64,000 nucleotides of DNA from Arenicola marina (GCA_964019135.1 OZ025258.1:15531771-15595770), one strand, 5' to 3'. Positions 1-12,246 are shown, counted from the stretch's first letter. A program made the numbers and translations. The notes: generated by a model not told the origin, from the sequence alone.

Positions 1-500
1 CAAACGCACATTTTCAGAGTCCTCCTCTAGAGGTATACCATGGTAAGGTATACCATGCTATACCATGGTATAGCATAGCTTACCATGGTAAACCATGGTA
101 TATTTTCATAAGGGTAGGACGCCATCCCCTCTTTATATTAAGTCCTTAAATGTCGGTTCCATACAGTGAGCACTTTGTTTCAAGCAAACATGTTTTCGTA
201 TATTGAATTCTCCTTGAATTAAATAAATGATAAATCTGGCAAATATTGGAAATATATTATTCCGCGTAAGCTAGTACTCCGCTTAAACTGAGCGGGAATC
301 GGTCTATAGCTCAGCTGATTTCGTAGCCCGCCCGAGCTCGACTTTCACACCTCGCTTACACATTGCAGTTAGCGTCAATCTGATCGATTTCATAGTCGCA
401 ATCCAGATATTAGTAAACGTGAAAAAGGAGCATTTTGGATGAATGCAAGTATAGGCTTATATCCCATACCCGAGCCCGACCAAGTTAGCTAGGACAGACG
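1..500. other. Non-coding flank with CCATGG palindromes
   Basis: No gene is seen here. Bases 34-102 are packed with CCATGG-centred palindromes. The best is a perfect 22-bp palindrome at 55-76, built on TATACCATGGTATA. Short direct repeats of an ACGTGGGACGTCTGA-like motif lie just beyond, at about 497-540. The rest is ordinary AT-rich sequence. Confidence 0.6.
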
Positions 501-662
501 TGGGACGTCTGAATTATGACGTACGTGGGACGTCTGAGTTAAGACCACATTGCGACCAGACTAAATTGGTCTTGACCTGGTCTTCAGGTAGTCTTCGACC
601 GACCGACCAATATAAGACGTCTTCCCGACGTCGGGTGCCCACTGGGTATCTATTTTTGCCAA

Positions 663-1285
663 AACGTTCTCGATGCAAACATTAATATACAAACTGTTAT
701 ATAATATTGGAGTAACGCTCTCAATGAAAACGTTAATATGCGAACTGTAATCTAATGTTGTGGTACCGTTCTCGATGCAAACGTTAATATACAAACTGTT
801 ATATAATGTTGTGGCACCGTGCTCGATGCTAACGTTGAAATGCGAATTGTTATCTAATGTTGCCAAAACGTTCTCGATGCAAACGTTAATATACAAACTG
901 TTATCTAATGTTGTGGTACCGTTCTCGATGCAAATGTAAAAATGCAAATTGTTATCTAATGTTGTGGTAACGTTCTCGATGCTAACATTAATGGGCGAAT
1001 TGTTATCTAATGTTGTGGTAACGTTCTCGATGCAAACGTTAATATACAAACTGTTATCTAATGTTGTGGTAACGTTCTCGACGCTAATGTTAATATGCGA
1101 ATTGTTATCTAATGTTGTGGTACCGTTCTCAGTGCAAACGTTAAAAGGCGAATTGTTATCTAATGTTGTGGTAACGTTCTCGATGCTAACGTTAATAGGC
1201 GAATTGTTATCTAATGTTGCGGTAACGTTCGCGATGCTAACGTTAATATGCGAATTGTTATCTAATGTGGTAGTAACGTTAGCAT
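663..1285. repeat. 51-bp minisatellite, about 12 copies
   Basis: The motif ACGTTCTCGATGC recurs at 970, 1021 and 1072 with exact 51-bp spacing, and diverged copies extend to both sides. Two sub-types roughly alternate, one with GCAAACGTTAATATACAAAC and one with GCTAACG followed by ATGCGAATTG, suggesting a 102-bp higher-order unit. Because 51 is a multiple of three, open frames of 17-residue repeats run through both strands. I regard these as by-products of the repeat, not genes. Confidence 0.9.
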
Positions 1286-1570
1286 GCTAACGTAAACCAA
1301 AAAACAACCAATCTAACCATGATAAAACGTTAAACTAACGTTTACATGCTATCTGGGGTAACCATGGCAAAATACCATATACATGTATTATCCTATTATA
1401 TCCTGAATGTATTTCTTTGTTTTACTTGTATTGAATTGAATGCAAGGGCTCTAGGGGCCAGGGTATTAGCCGGTGTTTGTTTGCCATCCAAAAGCGTTCC
1501 CCCGCCCCTTGGACCCTCCACTGGGCTACAAACTGTATCTTTGCTAGTGAACATTAATATAAGGTTTAAA
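1286..1570. other. Spacer without recognisable gene
   Basis: Short AT-rich sequence between two repeat fields. The phrase CATGCTATCTGGG occurs near 1347 and again near 1987, so the intervening repeat field may be bounded by a short direct repeat. Confidence 0.4.
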
Positions 1571-1985
1571 TAACGGTTCAACCATGGTTAGATAATGGTT
1601 AGCATTTAACGTTAAATAGTGAGCATTAATATAATGTTATTGGTATAACGGTTCAACCATGGTTAGCATTTAACGTTAATCTTTGATTTAACGGTTTAAA
1701 CATGGTTAGATAATGATTAGCATTTAACGTTAAATAATGAGCATTAATATAACGTTATTGATATAACGGTTCAACCATGGTTTGCATTTAACTTTAAACA
1801 TTAATTAATATAACGTTTTTGATTTAACGGTTCAAACATGGTTAGATAATGATTGGCATTTAACGTTAAATAGTCAACATTAATATAACGTTAAGTCAAT
1901 GAGCAAAAAAATAGTTTCTTAACGTTCGTCTAAAACGTTGCATTAACGCTACTGCAAACGATAATTTAACGTTAAGTTAATGTTG
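1571..1985. repeat. CCATGGTTAG / TTTAACGTTAA repeat field
   Basis: Several degenerate copies of a block containing TAACGGTTCAACCATGGTTA and CATTTAACGTTAAA occur near 1571, 1647, 1689, 1765 and 1825, in direct orientation. Copies differ by internal gains and losses. AACGTT is self-complementary, so the region is rich in small hairpins. No coding potential was recognised. Confidence 0.7.
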
Positions 1986-1990
1986 GCATG

Positions 1991-2345
1991 CTATCTGGGT
2001 AGAACTCGTTTGTCGTTCACTTTAATCTCAAGCCAAACACTTTCAGTAATCATATCTTCCAAGTCGTGACGTCGAACCGAAGCTACCTCATCCTTCACGT
2101 AAACCATAACACCACCGCCACGTGTCGCCCTGTCGTGCCTGTGAACGTGATATTCGGGCAGGTCAATTAAATCATTAACAATATCCCCATTTAACCAGGT
2201 CTCGGACACGCCTATAACATCGAATTTGTCATCCAATACATATGACTGGTACATTTCATCTAGTTTCGTACACTGTTCACCGAGAGGCGCAAGGGTTCCA
2301 CTGCGATCACTGAGAAGACTCCAGGCGTTAAAGTGACATACACTG
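1991..2345 (-). mobile_element. LINE fragment, APE endonuclease domain
   Basis: The minus strand encodes a recognisable N-terminal endonuclease of a CR1/L2/Rex-type LINE. A segment reading CHFNAWSLLSD leads to KLDEMYQSYVLDDKFDVIGV, then SETWLN, the central metal-binding Glu block of APE-type LINE nucleases. This continues to a DRATRGGGVMVYVKD block and a DL-ESVWLEI end. Only about 115 residues remain. The catalytic C-terminal part and the reverse transcriptase are absent, so it is a dead fragment. The family call rests on motif order and is not a search result. Confidence 0.85.
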
Positions 2346-3059
2346 AAATCCTTTGATGGTATTACCGCGGGACATAATTGATATAAATGTAAATAGTTAT
2401 TACAATAATTCCGACTCCCATTTGCTTGGTAGTTCTTATAGAACTGTCACCTGTCTTGTAGCAAAAGGTCTGGTTTGAGCAAGAAACCAATATAATTAAC
2501 GTATATACAAAAACATAACAATGCAGAACACAATTGATAATTGAATAACCAATATTCATGTTTGTATAACATATCGTATCTGGGCCTTGCAGCCTATTGA
2601 GACATAAAACATTTTGTTGAATAGATAATAGTAAATAGTAAACAAATGGCGCTGTGCCACCATTAATATAAGACTTTAAATAACAGCTGGAGCTTGCACT
2701 CAGTTCGAGTGAGTAAACAACTACTCACGTTGGGGCCATGTCCACATTACCACCACCATAAATGGCAAGACTCACAATATCAACGAGAGCTTGCACTGAG
2801 TTCAAGTGGGCAACACTTGCCCAACTAATGACATCGTCACAAGGGCAGCGGAACCCGGTACAGTGGCAATTAAGCACTCTTATTCGTTTTATCCATGGCG
2901 AGTTTCTTGTCCCACAGAGCCATCGCTGCCTCGACCGCTTTTTCGATGATGCTGGTAGATTCCCGGAGTGGCGTCTTGTTGACCGTGACGAAGACGGTGA
3001 TGTTGGTGGCCGATGGATGTTTCGCTTGTATAAGTTTGACGACGGAGTGACAGCTTTTC
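2346..3059. other. Gap with no recognised gene
   Basis: AT-rich spacer up to about 2700, then moderately GC-rich sequence that is open on both strands at 2725-3060. I recognise no domain in either translation. The part next to 3060 may be the decayed 3' end of the neighbouring LINE. Confidence 0.4.
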
Positions 3060-4960
3060 TGTGATTCACATTGGTGATATCCTTTAAATACAGTTCTGGT
3101 TCTAGCAAGAATTGAAATTGCACTAACGTATCAATTTTACTGCACTCGTTTAATCCGCTTAGCCACTCGTGTTGAGCCACATCATTTATTCTCTGACTAA
3201 ATTTACTAATAAACATTTCAACATTCCCACCTCCTGAGTTATCCAACTAATACCAATTTACCTAGTATATAGAGTGTTTTTGACGCCGGTAGCGTCTGGA
3301 GTTATCTGGAGTTATCCATCCTTAAAAAAATTACACCAATATTTTATAACTCGTTAAATGGATAATACCAAGGATAGTGCATAATTATACACTATCCTTG
3401 ATAATACTTTGATGGGCCTTCTTTCACATTCCCCCATGGCAGCTACATTGGCAGTTTGACCAGGTACTTGCAGGATGCGCTTGCAAAATCTGGTTTGAAC
3501 CGGTTTAATACAGTCATGAGTACTATTTCCCCATATTTCACTACCATATGTCAATACAGGAATAACCATTTTATCAAAAAGCCTCTAATAGTCTCAATAT
3601 CAAAAATGTTTACCTGCCTTGCCACTTGTAATATAAAGGCAACCGTCCTATCGGCCTGTAGATCGAGCCAGGGTTTTCTGTGTCCAGTTCAATCGACTGG
3701 AAAAATCTATTGTATGTATGTATTTGTAATAAGACACAGCTTCAACTTGTTTCCCGTCCAGCTACTATTTCTCATTATCTTTAACTACACCTCCATTTGT
3801 AAAAAACATGACCTTTGTCTTCGCGAGATTGACTGACAGTCCCCATTTACTGCAGAAATTTTATAAACCATCAATAAGTGTTTGCAGTCGACCTATAGTA
3901 TCACTTATTTCATTTAAATTGTCTGCATACAATATAACACATACATTGCCAAATTGTTTATCTATGTAACTACCGTTTTTCCCAGTCTTAAGTACTGAAT
4001 TAACATAAATAATAAATAACAATGGGATGACGAGGCAGCCGTTTGGTATAAACTACCGTATCGAAATAAGCAGAGATACCTTCGCTTGTAGCCTCAACCG
4101 AGTTTAGTTTAGAATTACCGTGCATATGCCTGAGTCAATCATATACCCAAGCAATTTTGATTAACAGAATCAAATGCTTTACTAAAATCAAGAAATATAC
4201 AGTAAAATCTGGTCGATTTTCCACACACGTCTTACACTGGGCTTCATGTGATTATAGATCATAAGGCTTCCAGCAGGTGTTTGCATCGTTTAAATTCTGT
4301 TTGAGTTTTAATGTTTTTCGTTCCTGGTATTCACTATGAAGAAGACTATTACACAAGTTATTATGTTGGCGTTTGGCTTCAATGTATTTAGCAAGACATT
4401 ATTCACATTTTCTCTTTCTAAATACAGCAGGTGCTTCTTCTTTAACACTTCTTCATTCATTTCCACCATGGTTGCGTTTTCCTTCCCACTACCCCCATTC
4501 CCTTTTTATTACAGAAGCCAAGTATTTATATAAATTGCCTCTTGTAGTTTGTTCCCTGCAAATTATTACTGACCACCTCTTGCTTGAAATGCTGTACCAC
4601 TTCTCCACACTGTAAATCAAACTGTCTGCCACACATTGTTTTACAAAATTCAGGTTTCCAAATATATCTTTCCCGCATAGACATTTGCTCGGGACGGAAC
4701 TGAGTTACTTCTGCTTTCACTGATAGCTTCACTGGGAAATGATGGAATAAATCATCTTGTACAACCACTAAATCTGTAGATCCGACTCCTGCCAACAAAA
4801 CCAATGTCACATAATACATCTTCTATTTCGTGACCTAGCTGGAGCTGCCCAAGTCTCTTGAAATGCTACAATATCCACATCCTTCACAATGTCGGATATA
4901 TCCTGAAAATGATTTGTCACCTTACCCCTAAACCCTTCAATGTTCTATGACAGGACATTC
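3060..4960 (-). mobile_element. Decayed LINE (endonuclease + reverse transcriptase)
   Basis: Reading the minus strand from 4960 downwards, domains appear in LINE order but in shifting frames. An endonuclease start resembles NIEG-RGKVTNH and leads to VAFQETWA near 4860. The endonuclease end HHFPVKLSV lies near 4730. Reverse transcriptase motif A, LDFSKAFDSVN, is near 4180. The VIPLLFIIYVN and LYAD blocks lie at about 3920-4040, with ADN in place of the usual ADD, and are followed by KWGLSVNLAKTKVM. A post-RT segment VIPVLTYGSEIWG is at 3354-3569, and a C-terminal tail with LNECSKIDTLVQFQFLLEPE is at 3060-3246. Stops, frame changes and a shortened middle show it is inactive. The endonuclease is close to the fossils at 50.9 and 58.6 kb but has the opposite orientation. 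Confidence 0.85.
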
Positions 4961-5100
4961 ACCTTTCGATAGTCGGTAATCATAGATTGTGTAATATTAA
5001 TAGCTGAATTCCATAAACAAGAATATTCATCCGTTCATACTAAGAGGAAATGTGTATACAATTAAGCACACACAAATGTCTACGCTTGGATGCGGTTCAA

Positions 5101-6489
5101 TTAAGGAAGAGAGGCATGTCCACGAGTCGGAAATGAATACGCTGGATTAACGAACACTTCATTATTAGCGCAATCCTTCGACTTGCAAAATGCCTTGAAG
5201 TCGTAACGCGCCGGGAAGTAGCCATGTTGTAGGACAAGGTCCCGGATATCCTGGTCTCTGTCGTGACCCATTTCTATCATAATGACGTAAACCGGGATGT
5301 CCCAGTCCATAGTCTGGAGCACAAGAAACTCGGCACCCTCCACATCGAGGCTCAGCAGATCAACATGGCGAATGTCTGCCTCGCGCAGGTAATCGGCTAG
5401 AGGGCGACATGGGACGTTCACTTGCTTGTGGCCCTCGGGAATCCACCGCTTCTCGTATTGTGACGTCATCTGGCTCTTGTCACCACCGGTGGCTAGGGGT
5501 TTGTTCTTGTTATCTCTGTAGACCATCGTCACGTTGGTCTGTCCCGCAGGGCAGACGGCGCCGAAGAACTTCCGGGACCGTGGACGCCCTTTGCGTAGCA
5601 TGGCGAAGTTATCCGGATTGGCTTCGATGAGTAAGCCGCGCCAGCCTAAGGTATCCTCATAGAACTTGGTGTTGCTGTACAGGACGCCATCCACTGCGCC
5701 CAGCTCGACAAATGTACCGTTACAGACGACGGGGTTGCCGAAATACAAGTTCAGAAGAGTCCAATCCTCGTTGCTCTGACTATAAAACTTTCGCTTCTTT
5801 GCCTCAGGTATTTTGCAATCTAAAATGCCAAGGAAAGACAATACAATTTGTTTATTAATCATGCCATGCCATATCATATCATATCATATCATATCATATC
5901 ATATTATATCATATCATATCATATTATATCATGTCATATATCATATATCATTAAAGCAATTGCACATGTCGAGTTCGATGCTATACAGAGATGTCAAAAT
6001 GAGAGATATGTCGAATTAAACTAATCGTATGTACAAATATTTGCACATGTGTGTAATTACTTGGAGATGTCCAAATGAATTAATGATACGTGCAAATACT
6101 CAGAGATACATGTGCAAATGAGCAAAGACAATTTTTAGAACATTAATTGCCTCTAACATATCTGAACATACATATTCATCAACACAACTATCGTATACAG
6201 TTTCGTGGCTGTATCCAGGATTTAGAATTGTCCTACTGCATATAGACAAACACCGTGAACAAATGACGACTGAGAATTTACCAGATGTGACTTCAGTGTT
6301 AACAAATGGCCTACGTATCCGATTGAGGTCAACTATTGGGCGTTGAATCAGCGCGAGCATATCTTCAGTAACCAGTGTCTTCTGCATAGCATTGCGATAG
6401 CATAATGGTCCAAACTCCCAAAACGCGACAAGCAAAAGGAAGGCAAATATGGTGGATGAAGTCGCGACTATTTTAACGCAGCTAGTCAT
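5101..6489 (-). CDS. FkbM-family methyltransferase, copy A (two exons)
   Basis: Exon 1 is 6489-6282 and exon 2 is 5819-5101, joined across a 462-bp intron with donor GTAAAT and acceptor TTTTAG. The phase-1 split codon restores one 308-residue frame. Residues about 10-27 are a hydrophobic helix after a short N-terminus containing lysine, predicting a type II membrane protein. The FkbM methyltransferase fold follows. YSQSNEDW is at 82-89. The SAM-binding motif FVELGAVDG is at 106-114, LIEANP at 133-138 and LLSLDVEGAE at 224-233. NGT (103) and NVT (165) are possible N-glycosylation sites, consistent with a lumenal domain. FkbM enzymes methylate hydroxyls on small molecules or sugars, but the substrate here is unknown. 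Copy A differs from B/C by six residues in exon 2 and by small indels after the membrane helix. It has no intronic SINE. Its upstream region is interrupted by the Polinton-like insertion 333 bp from the start codon, so its promoter may be affected. Confidence 0.88.
5865..5952. repeat. (ATATC)n microsatellite in intron A
   Basis: A pentanucleotide tract, mostly CATAT/ATATC, lies just inside the intron of gene A next to the acceptor. The same tract is longer in B and C, so it is a fast-changing intronic repeat. Confidence 0.9.
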
Positions 6490-6815
6490 ATTTCTGGACA
6501 GCTTTGCTACCTTTGCTTTCGTTCCAGCAGCTATAGTTCAATAATATACTCCCAACAATACACAACCTGTTTACACACCTTGCTATCTTTTTTTTTGTGT
6601 GTGCAAAACTTCAAAAGGAGACTATTATATGCGCATATGGTTGTGGTGGGGGGGGGACTCCAGTAAAGACTGAGAGAGCGGATATTTCTATAAATGTAGT
6701 AGCCCCCGGCCGGTGGTAAAAGATGATCTACCGCCGCTGTAGATTGGATCAAAGTCCATTTACTCGTCGACTCGGAAAACGCCTTCTGGGGACTGATCGT
6801 AATCTCTGATTAGTA
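6490..6815. other. Upstream region of gene A
   Basis: The 5' flank of copy A is homologous to 54535-54949 (B) and 62150-62570 (C), apart from a 79-bp block present only in B and C. It contains a poly-G run near 6648. No TATA box or other promoter element can be assigned with confidence. Confidence 0.5.
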
Positions 6816-6821
6816 GATAGC
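6816..6821. repeat. 6-bp target-site duplication, left (GATAGC)
   Basis: GATAGC immediately precedes the left terminus AGTAGTATATGG of the Polinton-like element and is repeated immediately after its right terminus. Copies B and C have a single GATAGC at the same place with no insertion. Confidence 0.93.
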
Positions 6822-6872
6822 AGTAGTATATGGTGAGCTTTTTGCTACCCCCATGACCCCCTCACTCCTCCC
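6822..6872 (+). repeat. Left terminal inverted repeat of the Polinton-like element
   Basis: The first roughly 50 bp pair with the last roughly 50 bp of the element (21215-21264), apart from a few changes. The repeat runs from AGTAGTATATGGTGAGC into a C-rich stretch containing TGACCCCCTCAC. Confidence 0.88.
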
Positions 6873-7432
6873 CCTCCGAGATGATATTTCCGTGGATTGG
6901 TGGTCTGTTGCAATTCTCGATCTATGGTGTTTGTCAATGTCTGCAACATCTTCCAGCGGGTTGTGATGAAATTGACACCCACTTTTGTAGGGTAATCACG
7001 GCCGTTGTCTTGACACACCCACTTTCTAATATCAAAGCGTAAAACGTCTTTGAAATACTGAACAGTTAAATAGACATTTTCTCCGATGCACTCTTGACAG
7101 CGTATATCGTGAGTTTGCTCGGAAGTACACTGCGTATTCTCCCATTTTCTTTTCTTGGCCAGCGGGATGAGTGGTAGCCGATTGGAGGGAGCGAAGCCCG
7201 CTGTTGTCTTGTGGGAAGTCATGTCGTTGTGGTGAAAAGATGGAGACCGCCCGTACATTATATTGGCAACGCCCCCCCTCCGCCTCCTCGTCATCCACCC
7301 ACTTGGGACGTGTCTGAACATGCTTTGGCGAGGTGTAAAAATAGCATCACGACTGACGTCATACATCGGCGTGGCTTTGTCATCTGTTTAAAGATAGACA
7401 GAGAGGGGCGTGGCCAACGGGCTTTGTACGCA

Positions 7433-7536
7433 CGGGTAATCGCTGTAAATGAGCGATCAATCACTTTTTTAATCCCAACAACTCAAGCCCGCGTTATAAT
7501 AAGACTGAGTCGCTTCATTACGTTTTATAATAATTG
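7433..7536 (-). promoter_or_regulatory. TATA-bearing module, left-arm copy
   Basis: Mirror copy of the module at 19247-19346. On the minus strand it carries TATAAAACG followed by GAAGCGACTCAGTC. It lies just outside the partial PC4 gene of this arm and points at it. A promoter role is inferred from position and the TATA box. Confidence 0.4.
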
Positions 7537-9199
7537 GTTCATGCACTACTGTGTGTGAATTGTGAGATTGATGTTAAAGGTCTCAGAAAAGGGCCGTGGA
7601 TGTTTTAAAACTCATCAAAATGCTTCCTTTGTGAAAGAGCGGTGACTTTAAGGACTTGTCTGCGAGCGACAGATGTTTCGTGGTCTTTGTCTTGATATGT
7701 AGAGTTGCAGCGACAATTATTTATTTTCGGTCGGTTATTTTTTTAAATGCGCGTTTGAATTCACCGGTGGGAGGGCAGTGAGTCGAGCCCGCGGGCGCGC
7801 GAGCGCGCTGGTCGGTGGGGGCGGGGCTTCGACCGAGACAAATATCGATTTTTTTTTCCAAGCCCCTCAACACAGCACCCGCTGGCCGTCACGACCTAGT
7901 GATTTTCAAAAGTTCGGGCGAGCCAGCGAGCCAGAGTCAGCGGAGCGTCATGTGGTTTTTGGCGGGGTATTGGCCGACGGTCTGTGTACGCACAAGTTTG
8001 GGAGTGTCGCTGTGATATATTGTGAAATATCGGAAGGAATAATCACCTTAATTTTAGTTTCGGTTGTAACATTATTCAACTGTCGCCGATGTAATAAGGA
8101 TGCATCTATAAACGTTCGAACAAACAAGTCGTGGAGACAAGCGCCCGGTTGGCGTCCTTTTGTCGCGAGGGAGAAGAGTTATGACAGTTGTTTGATGAGT
8201 CAGTCTATTATTTCGATAGTAATAAGCGGGCTTTATGCTCTTCACCTCAGGTATTATTTATCTGCAAGCCATTAGTACGTCGGCCGGAAAGGTCAATGGG
8301 TTAACCTCTTTAACAACCACCCGTGGGTATTTCATTATACCTTCCCCTCCTAGATAACTAGGCGTGGCAGCTGGTTACTATGTGGTGGCAGTAAAATTCA
8401 CTGTTGTATATGATACGAGGCGTCATTGTGTACTGATGGAAACATAAGAAGCTTGTGTTATAGGTCCACCCTTCCCCCTGCCCCCCTTTCTCTCCCCCAT
8501 CTATTCACTGACGATTCTGAACACGTGACTCCCATGCTACACCTGCCCTCTTCGATGCAGTTTTAAAATCATAATGGAGTGAATGGTGACGTCATTGACA
8601 TTTAGTCATCTGTTTGTTCAGGACCTATATAAAACGGGAGAGATGAGTTAATTGGTTGTTTCTTTATGTTGGCAACCCCTTGACCTCTGTAGCCGACGTT
8701 CTGTTTGCTTGCATATGCATCCAAAAGAAGGTAGGGAGGGTGAAGGATATAACATCAATCGCCTATGTCATTGCTATACACGTTCTTGGGGAGTGTCTGT
8801 GGGTTTTTTATTGCATTGGAGTTACCAATGTTACGAGCACCCCACATCCGACGGTACGTTTAAACGAGTTTGGGGAAAGAGCGACTGGCTCCCTCCACCT
8901 CCATACACCATACACTCACAATATTCCTATTAGGTTATTTTGCTGTTACTCCGTCAAGTGAAAACTATTATGGTGCATGACCGCTTTTCTAGTTCATTAA
9001 AAGAAGCAGTTGCATTTGCTTGTGACATCTGCAACCAACGTCGCATTCATATAACTCATACACCGTTAAAGGAATTATTCTGTAAGTTTGAACATTGTTA
9101 CTCGTTAAGTCAGTGTAAAGTAACATATATGTTAAAAATGTATTGTATTGAACTTTATTTGTTTTTATTGCACTTTTAAAAGCAGCTAAAGTAAAAACA

Positions 9200-12072
9200 C
9201 ATACTAACATAAATTTTACCAACAATAACCGTATCCATCCATGTCAAGGAACGTAGTCAACAATTAACTTTAGCGTAATTTAAATAACTCACAAATTTCA
9301 TATGTCACCACGTCACAACTCATTCCTAGGTTTCAACAAGACTTTAAACCATTTGCAAAAGTGATTATAAAAGTGAATGCATCAACTTTAAAAATGATAT
9401 TTTACGTATTGTATGTATGAAGTATTCGTTTTCCGTCACGTGTTTATATATTTTTTAAACTATCAAGTGTTACAGTAACACAATAAGTTATGCATGTATC
9501 ATATATTTGTGAAACATCTATTTACCTTATTGCAATACGTCTAGGTTTACACATACACTTACAACTATGCAACTAGTCTTGTAGAATGTCATGTTTCATA
9601 AAGTTAACAAGTTATTGAATCAACAGATTGACGCGTGTTACGCGTGCGTGTATCGCGAATGTGAACTGAATTAAAAGTCGTCATCACGTTAACGAATTAG
9701 GAAGTGAGTATAAACACTGCCATGTAATTTTTAGTGAGTAGCATTTGCGGTAAAAGAACTTCGCTATTGAGATAGCGTTAGCAACAGGCAAGTACTAATT
9801 CCACACAATCATGACAAGTTCTTAAATTTTATTTAGTGAACATTGCAATTCCAAAAACAACGATATTTGTGGTGACAACATATCTGCAATGAAGTAAGAG
9901 AGAAGTAATTAGACATAAAAAATAGCGAAGCCAACGTGATGTATGTGCGAATTTAATGAATTGAATTCACCGGTATAATCAGATACATTCTAAACTACGG
10001 TGCGTAGAGAAGTATTGAATAGACTCATGACTGCCAAGAGTTTATCAAATGAATAACATTTGGAACATAACACAATATATGGATAATATAAACCTAATAC
10101 TTTTGATTACAATACAACTCACGCGAGTATTCTGAGAGAACATGTTGTAAACGGAATAAATCATCAGTTTGTAACCATACAAAGAGATGAATGAAACATA
10201 TCATTTACTTTATCTCGTAACATACATTCTAAACTTAGAAAGAGGATCGTATTAAGTAGTTGTCATAGCAAACACTAACATAAACATAACGAATGAATTA
10301 TCTGTCTTTTTTGGTATATCTTGGTGCAATGTATAACGTATCTAACTCGTGTTTTCTCTCTGCGTAGAAGGTATGTCAAAACTGTGAGTATGTATCCTCT
10401 TTTTTTTTATACATCAAGAAGTTAAACAGATAGAATAGAATTCTCATGAGTTGTGATGTCAAGGACAATGAATCAGTATTCAGTTTGGTTTTATTACACA
10501 TATCCCAAAACAGTTTTCTTACTCTTACTCAACCAGATTATGTAGGAATGTATGGTAATGTAATTTTTAGAACCCTTAACTTCCTACATGAATTGATACT
10601 TCTAGTATCTAATTAATCTTACCTTAAGCTATCCTGAAAGAAATTTCAGGGTCCACTCGTCTCCTGCGAGAATGTAACAATCTGTTTAGTTGATTTATAA
10701 CATTTAGATTTTATCTACATGAAACGAATGCTTATTTTTTATTTTTAAACTATTAACATTCGTACTGAGTTTAACTCATTTTACTTACCACTCTCTTTCC
10801 TCTGGCGCACAGTAAACCGTTATACACTTACACCTATGACTAGTTACAAATGGAAGTATTAATAAAGTTAACAAGTTATTGAATCAACAGATTGACGCGT
10901 GTTACGCATGTGTATATCGCGAACATGAAACGTTTGATCCGCAAGTGCCATCACGTATGATATGTTAACTGGTTGGGTGGACACATGTGAAACCAAAAGG
11001 TAGAATTCTGTCAGTTACATGCCGTCATCGAGTTTGTTACATTCGTGTAATTTGAAAGACAACGAAGAAGAAAGATGTCACTTTTTGTATTCAACATAAC
11101 ATCAAGTTTATACTTAATGTAACATGTGTGAAATAAATATCATGTCACATCTATGTACTCAATAGTCAACCGCAAAAGTAAAAAGCTGTAAGTATTGTGT
11201 GTGTGTATTCACTGTAACATATGTCTGTGGATAGTAATCATTTGCATACGATTTTACTTATTGTAGATGACACAACGATGAATAACGTGTTCATGCTAGA
11301 TATATAAAAACATACACCTCCGTTGAACGAACGGTGTACGAGAAAATTAAATGACTTGTAAATAATATAGATGTGATCCGTACTACACATGTGTCACAAT
11401 TGACATGATCGTTTGATAGAACAACTATCGGTCTTGTCTTTTTCAAGTGAAGTAAATCGGGTTTGCAGACTCTTAAGAAAGTAACCGAGTGCGTAATACA
11501 ATATATATATTTAATGAAGTAATATTTTTGGGAAAAGAGTCGTTATATAGTTTCGCTGTATGTTAACATACTTGAACACAAGAAAACGGTAACAAAAGTT
11601 AATGAATGATTGAATGCGAATATTTTCTTTGATATGTTTTGGATGAATTAGTTAACATTAATGCTACTGACTAACAACAACAACCACGGGAACCACCATA
11701 ACCATAATATCGCCAACTGTTTGAGTCAAAGGACAAAGTGTGCATGTGAAAACTTGTTTTATAAATGTAATGGTAATACCAAAGATCTCTATACATCTCC
11801 AATGCGACATGAGTCACGATTAATGTTTTGAAGCTGCAGTGTTTTTATATTAAATCGAGTTCACGTAAGCACAGTCAGCAGTTTTGATTATATGGTTATC
11901 AATGTGTTTACATTTGTATATGTATATCGCATCAGTCAGTCGGTAAACAACGTGGACTGTAAAAAATCACACCAGAAAAGGGTGGATGACAAACTTTCAG
12001 GAAAACGATATGTTTGTAAGTTAACTTCTGAAGCGTGGTGAGCTGTATCGGACAATGCGGCAGCCCTCGACA
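9200..12072. other. AT-rich non-coding part of left arm
   Basis: About 2.9 kb without a convincing open frame on either strand. It contains two copies of a 65-67-bp sequence (9600-9666 and 10864-10928) including GATTGACGCGTGTTACGC and TATCGCGAA. Another shared phrase, CATACACTTACA or TATACACTTACA, lies just upstream of each, so the stretch seems partly built from an old internal duplication. No function can be assigned. Confidence 0.6.
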
Positions 12073-12246
12073 GAGCACTGAATGTGATAAACCTGCAAAG
12101 AACTTACACCCTCACAAGATTTCTGTTGGTTGACTGCTGCATTCGAGCAGAGTATGCGTAAATAAATATAGGTGTTACGATATTACTGCGTTACGTTAAG
12201 GGGGGGGGGGGGTGAAGAAATACGATGGATTTCAGATTAAATACCG

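Larger units (their letters stand above)
6874..12072 (+). repeat. Left inverted arm (about 5.2 kb)
   Basis: Pairs in inverted orientation with 14791-19907 over essentially its full length, with scattered substitutions and small length differences. The outer part (6874-7366, minus strand) is a partial copy of the PC4-like gene. Next comes a GC-richer stretch at 7.4-8.9 kb containing open frames of 60-165 codons that I do not recognise. A long AT-rich stretch at 9.2-12.07 kb has no coding signal. A CT-rich patch lies near 8470. Open frames here are mirrored in the right arm simply because the DNA is, so mirroring is not independent evidence for coding. Confidence 0.92.

Noticed and set aside
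561-1290. 17-residue repeat proteins on both strands
   Set aside because: They follow directly from the 51-bp minisatellite unit lacking stops. No flanking coding sequence or start context supports them.
2725-3060. Open frames on both strands beside the LINE tail
   Set aside because: No domain recognised. The part at 3060-3246 is explained by the LINE, and the rest is ambiguous.
5409-5630. Plus-strand frames opposite FkbM exon 2 (also near 52954 and 60634)
   Set aside because: Antisense shadows of a well-supported methyltransferase exon.
7778-8275. 165-codon frame in the left arm and its 180-codon mirror at 18583-19125
   Set aside because: No recognisable domain and a compositionally mixed product. 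Conservation between arms only reflects duplicated DNA. Left unassigned, not excluded.
8652-9225. Short overlapping frames in the arms (mirrored at 17633-18206)
   Set aside because: Overlapping frames on both strands, each under about 100 codons, with no domain similarity that I can see.
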